64,000 bases of DNA from Diabrotica undecimpunctata (Eukaryota; Arthropoda; Insecta; Coleoptera; Chrysomelidae): positions 9,301,230-9,365,229 of the forward strand of contig NC_092803.1 in NCBI RefSeq assembly GCF_040954645.1, given 5' to 3'. Shown piece after piece: positions 21,773-32,723 of this stretch (within the stretch, counting starts at the first letter, position 1; the number at the start of each line of letters is the position of its first letter). The notes beneath the pieces are model-generated. The model was not told the DNA's origin and searched no databases. It saw only the letters and a program-made list of their open reading frames with translations. The translations under genes were made by a program, and so were the position numbers.

Positions 21773-23700
21773 CTGAAATAAAAACAATGTATAAGACACG
21801 TATGTTCTAATTGGTATAGATAGATAGATACGTTTATTGACAATTTTTACATAGTAAACACTACATGTCATGTCACAATATAAATAAGTCACTTATGTAT
21901 ACATAGGAAATTACTAAGAAATAATACAAGAGCACATAATTATAACATATACAGTAAAAAATAGACATATAAAAATATAAAAAAACAATTCAGTTAGGTG
22001 TAAAATAGTTTTCATAAAAACGCCCACACTAGGAGCTCAAACAAACAAATTCCTGTATACTATAGAAACAGTGTTCCAGCAAAAAGTGTTTTGCTAATTT
22101 ATAAAGTTGTTTAGAATTCATTGCCTTAATATCAATATTTTTGTTCAAGTTTAAAAAACAATTATACAGATTATTATCTATTGTATTAAGTGTAACACAC
22201 AATCTGGAATATGGTATAATGTCTGATGTTGATGATCATGTGTTTTTACATCTTGTATATTATTATGAACAGTAAACAAACTTTCAAATATAGATATATA
22301 TATATATTGTTATGCTATTTAAATTGTATTATATTGCTTACTTAGGAAAAATCCTGTCTATATTTATTAAATGAACTACTCTCCAATTAATCACAATAAA
22401 TCAGCATTAATTAATTACAATCTCAGGCTATTTAAATTGTACGATTTACCTTTGATCGTGGATTCAAAATATTTTCCAATTGGCGTCCTAATCGGGATAG
22501 GTAATATGACCTGAATAAAATACATAGAATTTCAACTGAACTATATGTGAGATGTCCTTTATTTTAATGAAATTTTATATAACAATCAATCCTGTAATAT
22601 TTGCAATATACTAACTTTAAATATATGAGAAGTTGTTTTCTATCATGGACCCAAATGTTATTTTACATTGATTTTTAATATGTGTTATAACTAAGGTCTT
22701 TTTATAATTCCTTTTTTTTAAGTGATCGCAAAATTAACTGTCTCTATTATTTATTCAATTTATTTAATTAATAAATGAAAATCACACTCCGGTTCTAATG
22801 AAATTTGACTGACCTTTCCTTCTCTGCCGTTGCAATTCTATGGCCACGCCACAACAAAAAAATCCTTTCTCTGCTTCTGCTCCTATTGTGGTCCAGATGA
22901 CGTACACCTTTCTCCTATCTGTCCTTGTATCTCCAAATGTTTCCGGCTTCGTCTGCTATTAATATTCTTATGCCCTTTGGTTTTCTATCTCTCTGTACCC
23001 CGTTCCTCACACTGGTCAGCTTTTACACCGCAAATAAACACACCCGGTAAATTACGTCTTCGGGACTTCAAACAAACACAAATCACAAAGCTCCTTCCTT
23101 CTTGGACGACGAAAACTGACTAACTAACCTTTTTTTCTCTCTCCTATCTCATAGCCAAAATCAACCTCCTTGCATTCAAAAATTGACCAATAAAAATCAT
23201 CCACCTCTTGTGACGTATATCGTTACCACCCAACTCTCTCTATAAAACGTCATTCGGGTTATTCCAGAAAACAAACTTCTTTAATTATTCTAACTAAATC
23301 TATCTGCTTTACAAATATTTCTTACTAATAGCTACAAACGATACCTGTTTCTCAATTCAATGTCTTTTGTTAATAAACTTTTACCGATATAATCTTTCGG
23401 GGAGAAAACCACCGCAAATCCCGGTCTATTGTTCAACACTTTCTATATACACTTTTATTCCGGGTAAAACCATTCCACAATAATCGACTTATTTAAATTT
23501 CTTATCGATAATATTTGAAAGTCTTGTCTCTGAGGCCTAATGAACAATTCTTCGAACAACTTAAAATACATATTTTGTCTTATACAGGATGTTTGAAAAT
23601 TCATATGCCCGTGTCTTTATGAAATATCAATAATTTTAATTTTTATTTAAGTAATAAAATTTGTATATCGGTTTTTTATTGCTTATGGACATTCAAAAGT

Positions 23701-23706
<6 letters not shown>
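21773..23706. other. Intron sequence, AT-rich, no gene
   Basis: Start of the 25.7-kb FAAH2 intron. 21810-22300 looks like low-complexity repeat DNA (GATA-like start, then ACGTTTATTGACAATTTTTA). 22800-23500 is pyrimidine-rich and could be an unrecognised LTR or MITE. No coding motif seen. A TACAGGATGTTTGAAAATTC motif near 23584 resembles MITE termini. Confidence 0.35.
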
Positions 23707-23789
<83 letters not shown>

Positions 23790-23797
23790 TATATATT
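23707..23797. repeat. (TA)n microsatellite
   Basis: About 90 bases of nearly pure TA dinucleotides, immediately before a foldback repeat. Confidence 0.97.
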
Positions 23798-23828
23798 GAA
23801 GGTAAAGGAAGAATGCCATATTCTTTAA

Positions 23829-24227
23829 TAAGAGCGTAGGCGCAAAATTTCGGGCCAATGCTTTTTAAATGCATTCATTTTTTTCGAATCCTGAGAAAAC
23901 TAACAAATATTTTTGAAAAATTTAAACACATAATAGAAGATTACATTATTACCGAGGGCCGAAAGTCCCTTAGAATAAACAAAAAATTTTTTTGAATGAG
24001 ATATTTGAAATTAAAAATCACACTAAATTTTCTCTTTTTTTTTTCACCCCTGTAACTTATTAAAATAAACATTATAGAAGTTTTCAGGGACTTTCGGCCC
24101 TCAGTAATAATGTATTCTTTTATTCTGCGTTTAAAATTTTCAAAAATACTTATTAGTTTTCTCAGGATTCGAAAAAAATGAATGCATTTAAAAAGCATTG
24201 ACCCGAAATTTTGCGTCTACGCTCTTA
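23829..24227. repeat. Foldback / MITE-like inverted repeat (about 142-bp arms)
   Basis: TAAGAGCGTAGGCGCAAAAT at 23829 is matched by the reverse complement ending at 24227. The arms (to about 23970 and from about 24086) agree over nearly all positions, including CGAATCCTGAGAAAACTAA and AGGGCCGAAAGTCCCT. The roughly 115-base spacer is AT-rich with no ORF. No transposase, so it is non-autonomous if mobile. Confidence 0.85.
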
Positions 24228-25134
24228 AACAAGGGTTTGCAGCTGACGCGATATTCTGCTGAGTCAATAATTCGGATTGCACGTTGTTGCACGTTGAGCC
24301 GTTTAGACGTTACAAGCTAAGTGTGCTTTTAGCAATACGTCGCCATCTTTGTTTTTTGTGTCTACGTGTTTGTTGGCCCCTTCCTTATATGGTTTCGGTG
24401 ACGGTTGGTCGGTAATGTAGATCCAATGCTTACCGATATTGGATGACGTCACACTGTCTGGCCCAACCGCCCCATACTCTGCTGATACTCTGATAGAGAT
24501 TTAAGAAATTAAAGTGGGAAGTTTACCATCAAATTGTCCAAGTAGCCCAGTCTGGTTATGCAAAAATCATCGATTCCACGGCAAAATTTTTCGCAGATAT
24601 CTGAAGCTTTTAAGACATAGGTGGGGGTTACTAGATGACGAATAGATGAAAAAGTACTTGTATTTTTACATTGCGTTTTTTTTTTAAACAATAATTTATG
24701 GTCACAATTTGATTTTTTGTCTAAAAGTTTTTTCCCTTATATTTTACATAAACAATATAATTTATATCATTTTTTTATATCAAGAATATATTTATTTTTC
24801 CGTTTTTTAAATTAAAATTGATAAATAATTTTCGGAGATATTTGCAAAAAAGCAGTTTTTTTGCACTAATTTATAAATTTTATTAATTTTTTTATTAATA
24901 AAATACATTTGGACATCGAGGAATTACCTTTAACAAAAAGAGAAATCAAAAGATTTCTACTTGGCGAAACCGAATTCAAATCTTAACCACTGTGTTTCCT
25001 AAAATTTGCGAAACAAACAGCTGGATGAATTACTCGGCAAGGGAATCTAAAATTGCATTCCACAAGCCGTCCATCCTAGTCAAAATTCGTAGTGAATTCA
25101 GTTTCTCGTACTTCCAACGAAGTAAATAACAAAA
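24228..25134. other. Intron sequence, no feature recognised
   Basis: AT-rich. Around 24330-24390 GCCATCTTTGTTTTT recalls the internal repeats of the 41-42 kb foldback element, but the match is short. Confidence 0.3.
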
Positions 25135-25180
25135 CAGAATGACGGTATTAGATTTTTGTTTTGATAAAGTGCAGCAACAA

Positions 25181-25223
25181 CCGTTGATACGTATTTCGAC
25201 CTCCTTAAGTCTCTTCAGAACGG
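25181..25223 (-). ncRNA. Hammerhead ribozyme candidate, minus strand (mirror copy)
   Basis: Exact mirror of 25254-25296 in the left palindrome arm, so a minus-strand transcript would carry the same fold. Confidence 0.62.
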
Positions 25224-25253
25224 TATAGCCACTGCTCTATAGCAGTGGCTATA

Positions 25254-25296
25254 CCGTTCTGAAGAGACTTAAGGAGGTCGAAATACGTATCAACGG
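25254..25296 (+). ncRNA. Hammerhead ribozyme candidate (type I, minimal), plus strand
   Basis: CCGUU (25254-25258) pairs with AACGG (25292-25296) as stem I. Core CUGAAGA (25259-25265) fits CUGANGA. Stem II is GACUU-AAGG-AGGUC. GAAA (25280-25283) follows, then the palindrome AUACGUAU as stem III and C at 25291 as the expected cleavage-site base. All conserved hammerhead positions visible to me are present. Activity is not shown. Confidence 0.65.
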
Positions 25297-25342
25297 TTGT
25301 TGCTGCACTTTATCAAAACAAAAATCTAATACCGTCATTCTG

Positions 25343-26102
25343 AATTACCTTTAAATTTGTGCGAAATCTCCCCCCGATCGGTCAAATAGTTTAAAAGTTT
25401 AGTAAAAATTTATTTATCCCTGAGGCTAAATATTTAAACTATTGAACTTGCTCTATTAATGATGCTAGACACATTTAGCAAATTTCATAGGATTCTTTAA
25501 GACTTAAACTATCTCAGATGTTAAATGCATATTGCGTTTTCATTGTAAGTTTTCTTTCGCTATTCGATCTATTACAACGCCAATAAAGTAGAACACGTTT
25601 TACACAGAATACACATTTTCGCTGGTTTACTAAATTTATATGTACGTATTATTTACAATGTGTGAATAAACTTTTAACTTTATACAAAGCCTCCTCAACA
25701 GATAATCACTTAATTTTAACGAGTTTTTTTTTTGTTTTCGTGGATGTCATGACGTGTGGTATCCTTCTAATTGATGCTGACCTTTTTGAGATTTAATGAT
25801 CAGGAATTGTATTGTGTTATAGCGTCGTGGTGATTAACAAAACAAGTTTTATATACGATGCATAAATTTTTCCAATTTCCTCGTCGACTTTGATATAAAT
25901 TAATACAAAATAGTTGTTAGTGTTGGAAAATGACCTTGTTATATATTATTAAGTACTATAATTTGTTTTAATTATTTATTTTCGAGGCATCAACTTATGT
26001 CATTATCGATACCATTTTTTTACAAAAAATTGTGCCAATTAACAAACTTAATCATAGACCGCTTAGTAGCTTAATAGAATAGAATTTATTAAGTCAATAT
26101 AC
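25343..26102. other. Intron sequence, no feature recognised
   Basis: AT-rich; ends with ATAC (26099-26102), the left target duplication of the solo LTR. Confidence 0.35.
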
Positions 26103-26377
26103 TGTAACGTTTTTAAATAAAACGAGCGGTTCGAATTTATATAAATATATTTATTTATAAATTTACAGCACGAAAATATCTTATCGACTGACTTAACTCA
26201 TAGAAGGTATGTTTATATATAAAAGTAATTATGTACTAGAACATTCTGGAGTATCCCACGTCTAATTCGCCTATAGGACGGGCCGATCCCTCCCGCGGTC
26301 CATACATCGCTGGAAATTCCTAGTCGCTTTCGAGATGCAACCGTTACACGGGCCACGTCGAATGCTTGTTCGTAACA
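26103..26377 (-). mobile_element. Solo LTR (275 bp) with 4-bp target duplication
   Basis: On the minus strand the element starts TGTTACGAAC and ends ACGTTACA, giving 7-bp near-perfect terminal inverted repeats of LTR type (TG...CA). It is flanked on both sides by ATAC (26099-26102 and 26378-26381). Inside on the minus strand are TATATATAAA and AATAAA-type signals. No gag or pol remains nearby, so it is a solo LTR; the 4-bp duplication is compatible with a Gypsy-type element. Confidence 0.65.
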
Positions 26378-26846
26378 ATACAATAATAGTTTTGTTTTTG
26401 ACAAGTCAAACCAATAGTGACAATTTTTACATACATACATATAAAATTTTGCGAATTTAAACATTACAAACAGATATTTAATATTAACAATTTAAGAAGC
26501 GTCAAACACACTAAGTCAAAATATAAAAACATGAAATATCGCCATAATAGGCAAATACCCTGACCAAACTAGTACGATTGTGTAAAAGCTGTACTTAGGT
26601 AGGTACTCCATTTTTGAATAGAAACAATGTTTCAAAAAGTGTGATTCGATTTTAAGCTTAAACGATAATAAGTAAAGACTTTTTACTTCATCTGGCAAAA
26701 AGTTTTTCAAATCAACATCAGTCGAATTTTTTATGCTCTTTGTCAACCTAAAACGTTGTGCTCTAATAGCATCTCTAGATCTTGTATCGTGATCATGAAA
26801 GTTGAGTTAAACTTACCTTTGTTGACATGAATTTCAATCAGCATCT

Positions 26847-26894
<48 letters not shown>

Positions 26895-28293
26895 CGATAT
26901 TTAAAGTCTTGGTGCGCCAAGCAATAATTAGCTAATTAATTTTTTTGATTAATTAAAATTATTTAAATGATATGATTATGACTCTATCACAATTTTTTTA
27001 TTCTTTTATCTCAGGGTTAAATTCGTGCTTCAATATCTATGCTATTACATGTGAAAGGTAAGGTCCAAAGAATACCGGAATAATAAAAAACACATATGAT
27101 CTAACACTATATATTGAAATAAAAATAATGAAATAATTCACACTCAAAAGTTTTCAATAAACAAATCTCATATAATGATTCTCAAAATTTTGTTCTACGT
27201 ACGTGAACAATCAAAATTAACGATACAAACAATATTAATTGAAATCTCAAAATCCCAAACTATTCTAACTCTCCTAATCAAAATATTTATATCCTTTCTA
27301 AATTAAGTGTAAAAATTGTGTTATCAATAAAAGAAAAAACTGCAGAAAACAAAAATATCTCTCTCTGATGATGAGTGGTCCAAATCCTTGTTCCTTGTAG
27401 ACTATATTATCTCCTCTCAACCGCTCCCTATGTAATCAGCAATCTTGCAACAGATTGTTGCAAGTATATCGTCCTTAATGATCTCCTTCAAAAGCACAAA
27501 TCATTCAAATTATGATAGCCTTTCTCCTCTCGATAAACTGAATCTCTCGTTGGCCCGAGTGAAAAATGACTCTTGGAATATCTTCTCTTTACGATAAACT
27601 GAATCTCTCGTTGGCCTGAACAGTGACTCTTGGAATATAAGTAGAAAAATATGACTTACAATATTTTGCTGCTTCAGCTTCTGTCAGATACACTAACTCC
27701 ACAAAAACTCACTAACATTCAACACTACTGCTTGCTACTTCTCGGGAACCGCCAGAGAACAATCACTGTTCGTCTTACAGACTTGGAAAACCAACTGATT
27801 ATCTTTTCTTCTCCTAAATCTAGCTAAACTTTCATTCCTACATACCTATCCCATCTTTTTCAATCTCCGCCAGTCAAAACTCGTCACAATTCCCCCATTT
27901 TTTCATTTCGATAACAAACAAATTTTTACCTATAATTATAAAATTTCCTAAAACTTATTTACAAATAATATTTTTCTATAATTCTTAAAAACTAACAAAA
28001 ACCTCTTTCTACAATCTCTTCTATTGTCTTTAATCACTGCATTAATGTATTTGGAAAACCCGGTTCAATTGTCTTTGGATTTCACTTAAAATTATGCGGG
28101 TCACTCAAGTATAACAAAAAAATAATTTATGCATAGCTTACATTTTGTTTAATACAGGTAATCCAAGAATTTAAAAACTTTCCTTCTTCGAAATGTTTGT
28201 TGGTTATTATCCTACTTATCTGAATTATTTTAATGTTTTTGAACTTTGAAATATTTTAATCAACCCAATATTTTTCTCGATTTTACATATCAT

Positions 28294-28297
<4 letters not shown>
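26378..28297. other. Intron sequence with a (TA)n tract
   Basis: AT-rich with no coding signal. Contains a (TA)n tract at 26849-26890. A phrase CGATAAACTGAATCTCTCGT is directly repeated near 27532 and 27592, so part of 27360-27900 is a small local duplication. The rest is unassigned. Confidence 0.35.
26849..26890. repeat. (TA)n microsatellite
   Basis: About 42 bases of TA repeats. Confidence 0.95.

Positions 28298-28363
<66 letters not shown>
28298..28363. repeat. (TA)n microsatellite, left flank of hammerhead unit
   Basis: About 66 bases of TA repeats on the left of a 198-bp unit. Confidence 0.95.
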
Positions 28364-28365
<2 letters not shown>

Positions 28366-28557
28366 GGACTTCTTGTTACTTCGTATAGATGTCGCTGCTA
28401 GCGTACCTGGCTGTTATTTTGGTTATAATGACCAAATACTAGACTGCATTTCATTTCAGTTGAACTTCCACAAGTGTTCCTGATGATGAGTTGAATAACT
28501 CGAAACACGTGTAGAGCAATGGTGGAGTTCCTATTGAAATTAAATGCAATCTTTTAC

Positions 28558-28561
<4 letters not shown>
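28364..28561 (+). mobile_element. 198-bp unit with hammerhead fold between two (TA)n tracts (retrozyme-like candidate)
   Basis: A short non-coding unit bounded on each side by long (TA)n. Its right half carries a complete type-I hammerhead-like fold (28462-28530). Size and content match the small animal retrozymes thought to be mobilised by Penelope machinery. No ORF inside. Confidence 0.45.
28462..28530 (+). ncRNA. Hammerhead ribozyme candidate (type I)
   Basis: Distal stem I: GAACTTCCAC (28462-28471) pairs with GTGGAGTTC (28522-28530) with one bulged T. After an internal loop, proximal stem GUUC pairs with GAGC. Core CUGAUGA is at 28480-28486, stem II GAGUU-GAAU-AACUC follows after one extra U, then GAAA (28502-28505), palindromic ACACGUGU as stem III, and GUA with predicted cleavage after 28513. 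Only the extra U before stem II departs from the textbook form. Confidence 0.68.

Positions 28562-28640
<79 letters not shown>
28562..28640. repeat. (TA)n microsatellite, right flank of hammerhead unit
   Basis: About 79 bases of TA repeats. Confidence 0.95.
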
Positions 28641-28644
<4 letters not shown>

Positions 28645-28706
28645 GAAGGTAGTGGCATAATACCTAAATCCAGAAATAAAAATTTGCAGTGTGCCCTATA
28701 CTCTGC

Positions 28707-29335
28707 TCATGTAAGTATTCTCACTCCTCTTTTTTGTAGTTTAAAAATTCGATCTGCGTGACAAGAATTACCCCAAGCAGTTATTCCGTACCGTAGATGT
28801 ATATGGAATAGTGCAAAGTAGCACATTCTAAGGGTACTTTTAGGAATCATATAAACTAAGTTGCGTATTAAAGATATACTTGTAGCAAGTCTAGAACTCA
28901 AGTAATCTGTATGAACCCTCCAATCTAAATTATCATCTAGAAAGATTCCTAATAGTTTAACACTATTTCTTGAGTACCTCCAATCGGAACTAAAAATCAA
29001 ATTCTGATTTTTCTCTTCATTTAGCTTCAGCCCATTATGTAAAAACCAGTTTTTTGCTTTCTGGGTATCACTATCTATTTTAATTTTTAAATTATACCGA
29101 TTAATATCACTATTAATGAGAATCATCTCCGAAACAAACACATTTTATACGAAAAGTATAGTGAAATAAATCGTTCAGATAAATAAGAAACAAACTGGAT
29201 CCTAATATCGAACATTGAGGAACGCCATATTCGACAGTGTGAAACTCAGAATAGCTGTTATTATGAAAAACTGCCTGTTTTCTATTTGTTAAGTATGATT
29301 TAAATAGATTAAGAGTGTTTCTCCTAAAGTACATT
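28707..29335 (-). pseudogene. Jockey/CR1-like LINE reverse transcriptase, C-terminal half
   Basis: Minus strand: NTLNLFKSYLTNRKQ, then YGVPQCSILGSSLFLIYLND (motif B; G of VPQGS changed to C), FGDDSH (motif C, normally ADDT), then WFLHNGLKLNEEKNQ and KLLGIFLDDNLDW, then HIHLRYGITAWGNS. These blocks are in the order of jockey/CR1-type RTs. A frameshift separates the two halves near 29115-29140. Catalytic residues and the QGS motif are altered, so it is inactive. Continues upstream at 29740. Confidence 0.82.
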
Positions 29336-29739
29336 CATTTACCAAATTCCCATCAGTAAACATGAGCACGTGTTGATATTCGCCGTCTCATTCGTCAAGA
29401 GGCTATTAAATATAATTAATTACCTTAGACCAGACAGATTCTCATGTTACAGATCCCAACTTTCCAGCATTTTAAATTCAAATTATATCGTGTTGATTTT
29501 TAAAATAATATATTGTGTTATATTTCTGTTATAGTCATTGTTAAGTTATTTACTGGTCGTGTTATTTTTTAGAGTTTAGTTTAATTGTGATATAATGATT
29601 AAATTTCAAGAAATTCTTACACTAACAGTTTCAAAAGTAAATATTTTTAAAAATCATATGATACATAGGTCGTACATCAGTACGACCCTGTTTGGCTTGC
29701 ACGTGGTTCTATTGACGATTGGGAATTTGTAAAATGAAT
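29336..29739. other. Probable insertion splitting the jockey/CR1-like LINE
   Basis: The RT reading breaks at about 29740 (after KMHKY) and resumes at 29335 (NTLNLFKSYL), so roughly 400 bases of unrelated AT-rich DNA lie inside the LINE. I recognise no family in it. Confidence 0.5.
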
Positions 29740-29990
29740 ACGGTTTAATACAGTATTTATGCATTTTTTCCAACAGTAATTCATGCGAAACACAGTCAAA
29801 AGCTTTGGATAAGCCACACAATATCAAAAACACAAAATGACCGTCCTCCAAGTCATCAACTATACCTTTCACAATTTTCTGTATAGCTAGTGTAGTGCTA
29901 CACTTTTTTCTAAAGCCATATTGATTACAGTGAAGTATTTTGTGTTTTTCTAGATATTCTATCAAAAGAACATTTAAAATACTCTCAAAA
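29740..29990 (-). pseudogene. Jockey/CR1-like LINE reverse transcriptase, N-terminal part
   Basis: Minus strand: HCNQYGFRKKCSTTLAIQ, then LSKAFDCVSHELLLEKMHKY (RT motif A, D normally preceding LSKAFD changed to G). This is the upstream part of the pseudogene at 28707-29335. Confidence 0.8.
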
Positions 29991-31052
29991 ATTTGGCCGA
30001 AAATGGGAATGACACCAATTTAGCTCAACAACCTAGCAAAGGTACATATTATCCTTACAATTTTGAAACAGGAAGTGGTACGTCACTTTGCGTGTTACAA
30101 TTACATAAGGGTTAGAATAGATGACTGTAAATAAAAATAAAATAACATCAAAGTAGTTTTAATAAATTTATTTATAAATAGTTATTTAATGACACAAATA
30201 ATAAAAAATTTATTCAATACATAATTTAAAGACATTGAGCAATTTTTAATAAATATATTTTTAAAATTTTAAGCATCAACGATTTTTTTTTTTGAGATAA
30301 CATGAATGGAATATTTTTGGATTAGTCACTCCACAGCAACGTTCAAAAATATAATTACAAATAAAATTTAAAATATATTTTTGTCACAGCGAATTATCTG
30401 ATTATTTCTTATACCTACTTAAAAAAGATACATGAGAGTTTAAAATTAATGGAAATATTATTAAAGTTGATGTCAAAGGTCAAGAGCGAAGATAGACAGT
30501 AAAAATATAATCTATTGACTATGTAATATACCACTTTATTTAACAAATCCCGCACCTGACTCAATAAATGAGTCATCGAATGTCTTCGATTTGGTATCAA
30601 AAGACGCTTTAGTTCCCGCAATAACTAATTCCGTCTTCTGGATTTGGATTGTTTTTTGAGGCCTCTCAATAGCTACTAGTCACCGAAAAACCACTTAGAA
30701 AGAATACGGTTCGTACAGAAACAACTCGAAATGCTTGTGCTGATCTGAGACTGTGCAGAAGACTTCTATAGTGTATTTTTATGTATGAGAGAGTAATAAA
30801 ACAATAAATTATGTATGCAAATCCCTAAACTGTTGATACGGGTGACTCAATGAAAAACAGATATTTGTCAACAAGTTTACAGAAGTATATAGGAAAACAA
30901 TTTTAAATTGAGTATGACCACCAGGTATAAAGGTTGGAGCAGAATAGAATACAATAGTTGTGAGGGTTACTAATCCCTAAATAAGGTTGCCAGTGTCGGA
31001 GTGATGGAGGTTAACAGGTACTAATGAATTTGCAAGAAATGTAAGATGTTTA
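29991..31052. other. Intron sequence, no feature recognised
   Basis: AT-rich, no motif recognised. Confidence 0.35.
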
Positions 31053-31080
31053 TTTTATTGGTTATATATAACCAATAAAA
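31053..31080. repeat. Perfect 28-bp palindrome
   Basis: TTTTATTGGTTATA followed directly by its reverse complement, no spacer. About 320 bases upstream of the DD82E-type transposase ORF. Confidence 0.9.
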
Positions 31081-31125
31081 GTTTAATAAGTACCTACCTA
31101 TTTGCAAAATAAAGTTTAATTCTTT

Positions 31126-31153
31126 AGATAAAATAAAACGTTTTATTTTATCT
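31126..31153. repeat. Perfect 28-bp palindrome, second
   Basis: AGATAAAATAAAAC followed directly by its reverse complement, no spacer. Same length as the palindrome 45 bases upstream, but different sequence. Confidence 0.9.
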
Positions 31154-31396
31154 GAAATGAGTGCATTCCACGAAGTAAGGGTTTCAACAATCAAACATTT
31201 AATTCTTTAATTCCAGGAATCTACGACAGTAATTGACTAGATAATTACCTTCTAAACTTATTCCACAGAAAATGTGATAGTGGGTTTTTCCATTTTGTAT
31301 ATAAGAAGGTCCAAGTGGCGTATTCAAAATTCTTAACAGTTCACTAAAAGTAGGTACTTCAGTTGCAAGGTGCAGTTTATTGTGTATACTAGTGTT

Positions 31397-32723
31397 ATGG
31401 AAAATTTGGAAGTGCCGTGTAAACGCCGAAAAATTGGTCCTCTAACAGTTAATGAAAAAACATTAATATTTAATTGTTTTAAATCATTTACAGACAACCG
31501 ATGTGAAAGTGTTGATGAGACCGTTGAGTTAGTTAGCAGTACACTTGGTGTTGGGAAATCTACGATTTACAGAGTTATTAAAGAAGAGAAATGTGGTAGT
31601 TTTCAAATGCCACGTAATGCTCCAGGGAAACCAAAATTTCAAATAGAATATCATTTTAAAGAAGGACTTCGACGGAAAGTGCATGAATTCTTCTTTAGAC
31701 AAGAATTTCCAACATTGGATAAAGTTCTTGTCTCAGTTCGAGATGATAAGGATTACCCAGAAATGAGTCGAAGTACGTTATGGAAACTTTTAAAAGAAAT
31801 AGGCTTCCGCTGGAAAAAGAATCCCAGAAAGTCTATTTTATTAGAAAGAAGCGATATTGTCATATGGAGAAGACATTTTCTAAGAACCATAAAGGAAATG
31901 AGAAACCAAAAAAGAAAAATATTTTATCTTGATGAAACATGGATCAACGAGGGTCATACACCAAATAAATTTTGGCAGGATGAAACTGTTACAAGTCAAA
32001 GGCACGCTTTTGTAAATAACTTATCTACTGGTTTAAACCCACCATCAGGAAAGGGACGCAGGCTGATAATAGTACACATTGGCAGTTCAGACGGTTTTAT
32101 TGAAGGTGGTTTATTAACTTTTGAATCAACTCGTACCGGTGACTACCATGAAGACATGAACGCTGATGTCTTTCAAGAATGGTTCGAACAAATGATAGAT
32201 CTTCTTCCTAAGAACTGTGTAATAGTAATGGATAATGCAAGTTATCACTCCAGACTTATAGAAGGACTGCCCATAACCAAGTGGTTAAAAAAAGACTTGC
32301 AGAATTGGCTGAGTTCAAAAAATATTACGTACCATACCGGATCTATAAGAAAGGAACTTTATTCGTTGTGTGCCCTTCATAAAGAAAAATTTAAAAAATA
32401 CGAAATTGATGAAATTGCCAAAAATCGTGGAATGACAGTACTTAGATCCCCACCATATCATTGTGAATTAAACCCGATTGAACTGGTATGGGCACAGATA
32501 AAGAGTCAAGTTTCAAGAAAAAATACCACTTTTAAAATTCATGATGTTTTTGGAGGCCGTAAATAATGTAAAACCTGAAAACTGGGAAAAGGCAGTAAAT
32601 CACACTATTAAAGAAGAGGAAAAAATGTGGAAGCTGGACAATATTACTGATAAAATGATCGAGCCAGTTATTATAAATCTTGGTTCTGAAAGTTCATCTT
32701 CTGAATCTGATTTGGATTTGTAA
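31397..32723 (+). CDS. IS630-Tc1-mariner transposase with DD82E spacing (Sailor-like), one frameshift
   Basis: From MENLEVPCKRRKIGPLTVNE the ORF runs to 32566: an HTH region (TLGVGKSTIYRVIKEEKCG), then FYLDETWINEG (first Asp), IVMDNASYHSRLIEG (second Asp), then PPYHCELNPIELVWAQIKSQ (Glu). I count 82 residues between the second Asp and the Glu, the spacing I recall for the Sailor/DD82E group. A one-base T excess in TTTTT near 32546-32550 shifts the frame; the tail continues in the next frame as EAVNNVKPENWEKAV and ends SSSSESDLDL at 32723. Otherwise open over about 440 codons, so young. No TIRs identified. In the FAAH2 intron, opposite strand. Confidence 0.9.

Larger units (their letters stand above)
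25135..25342. repeat. Perfect 102-bp inverted repeat with 4-bp spacer
   Basis: Arms 25135-25236 and 25241-25342 are exact reverse complements as far as I can read (102 of 102), around a CTAT spacer. It can extrude as a cruciform. Each arm encodes, on opposite strands, a hammerhead-like fold with a consensus core. Confidence 0.93.

Noticed and set aside
22309..23480. A second solo LTR starting TGTTATGC
   Set aside because: I could not find a matching end or target duplication.
23676..23874. ORFs of about 60 codons translating to YIYIYI repeats
   Set aside because: They only read through the (TA)n microsatellite; same for 54429-54617.
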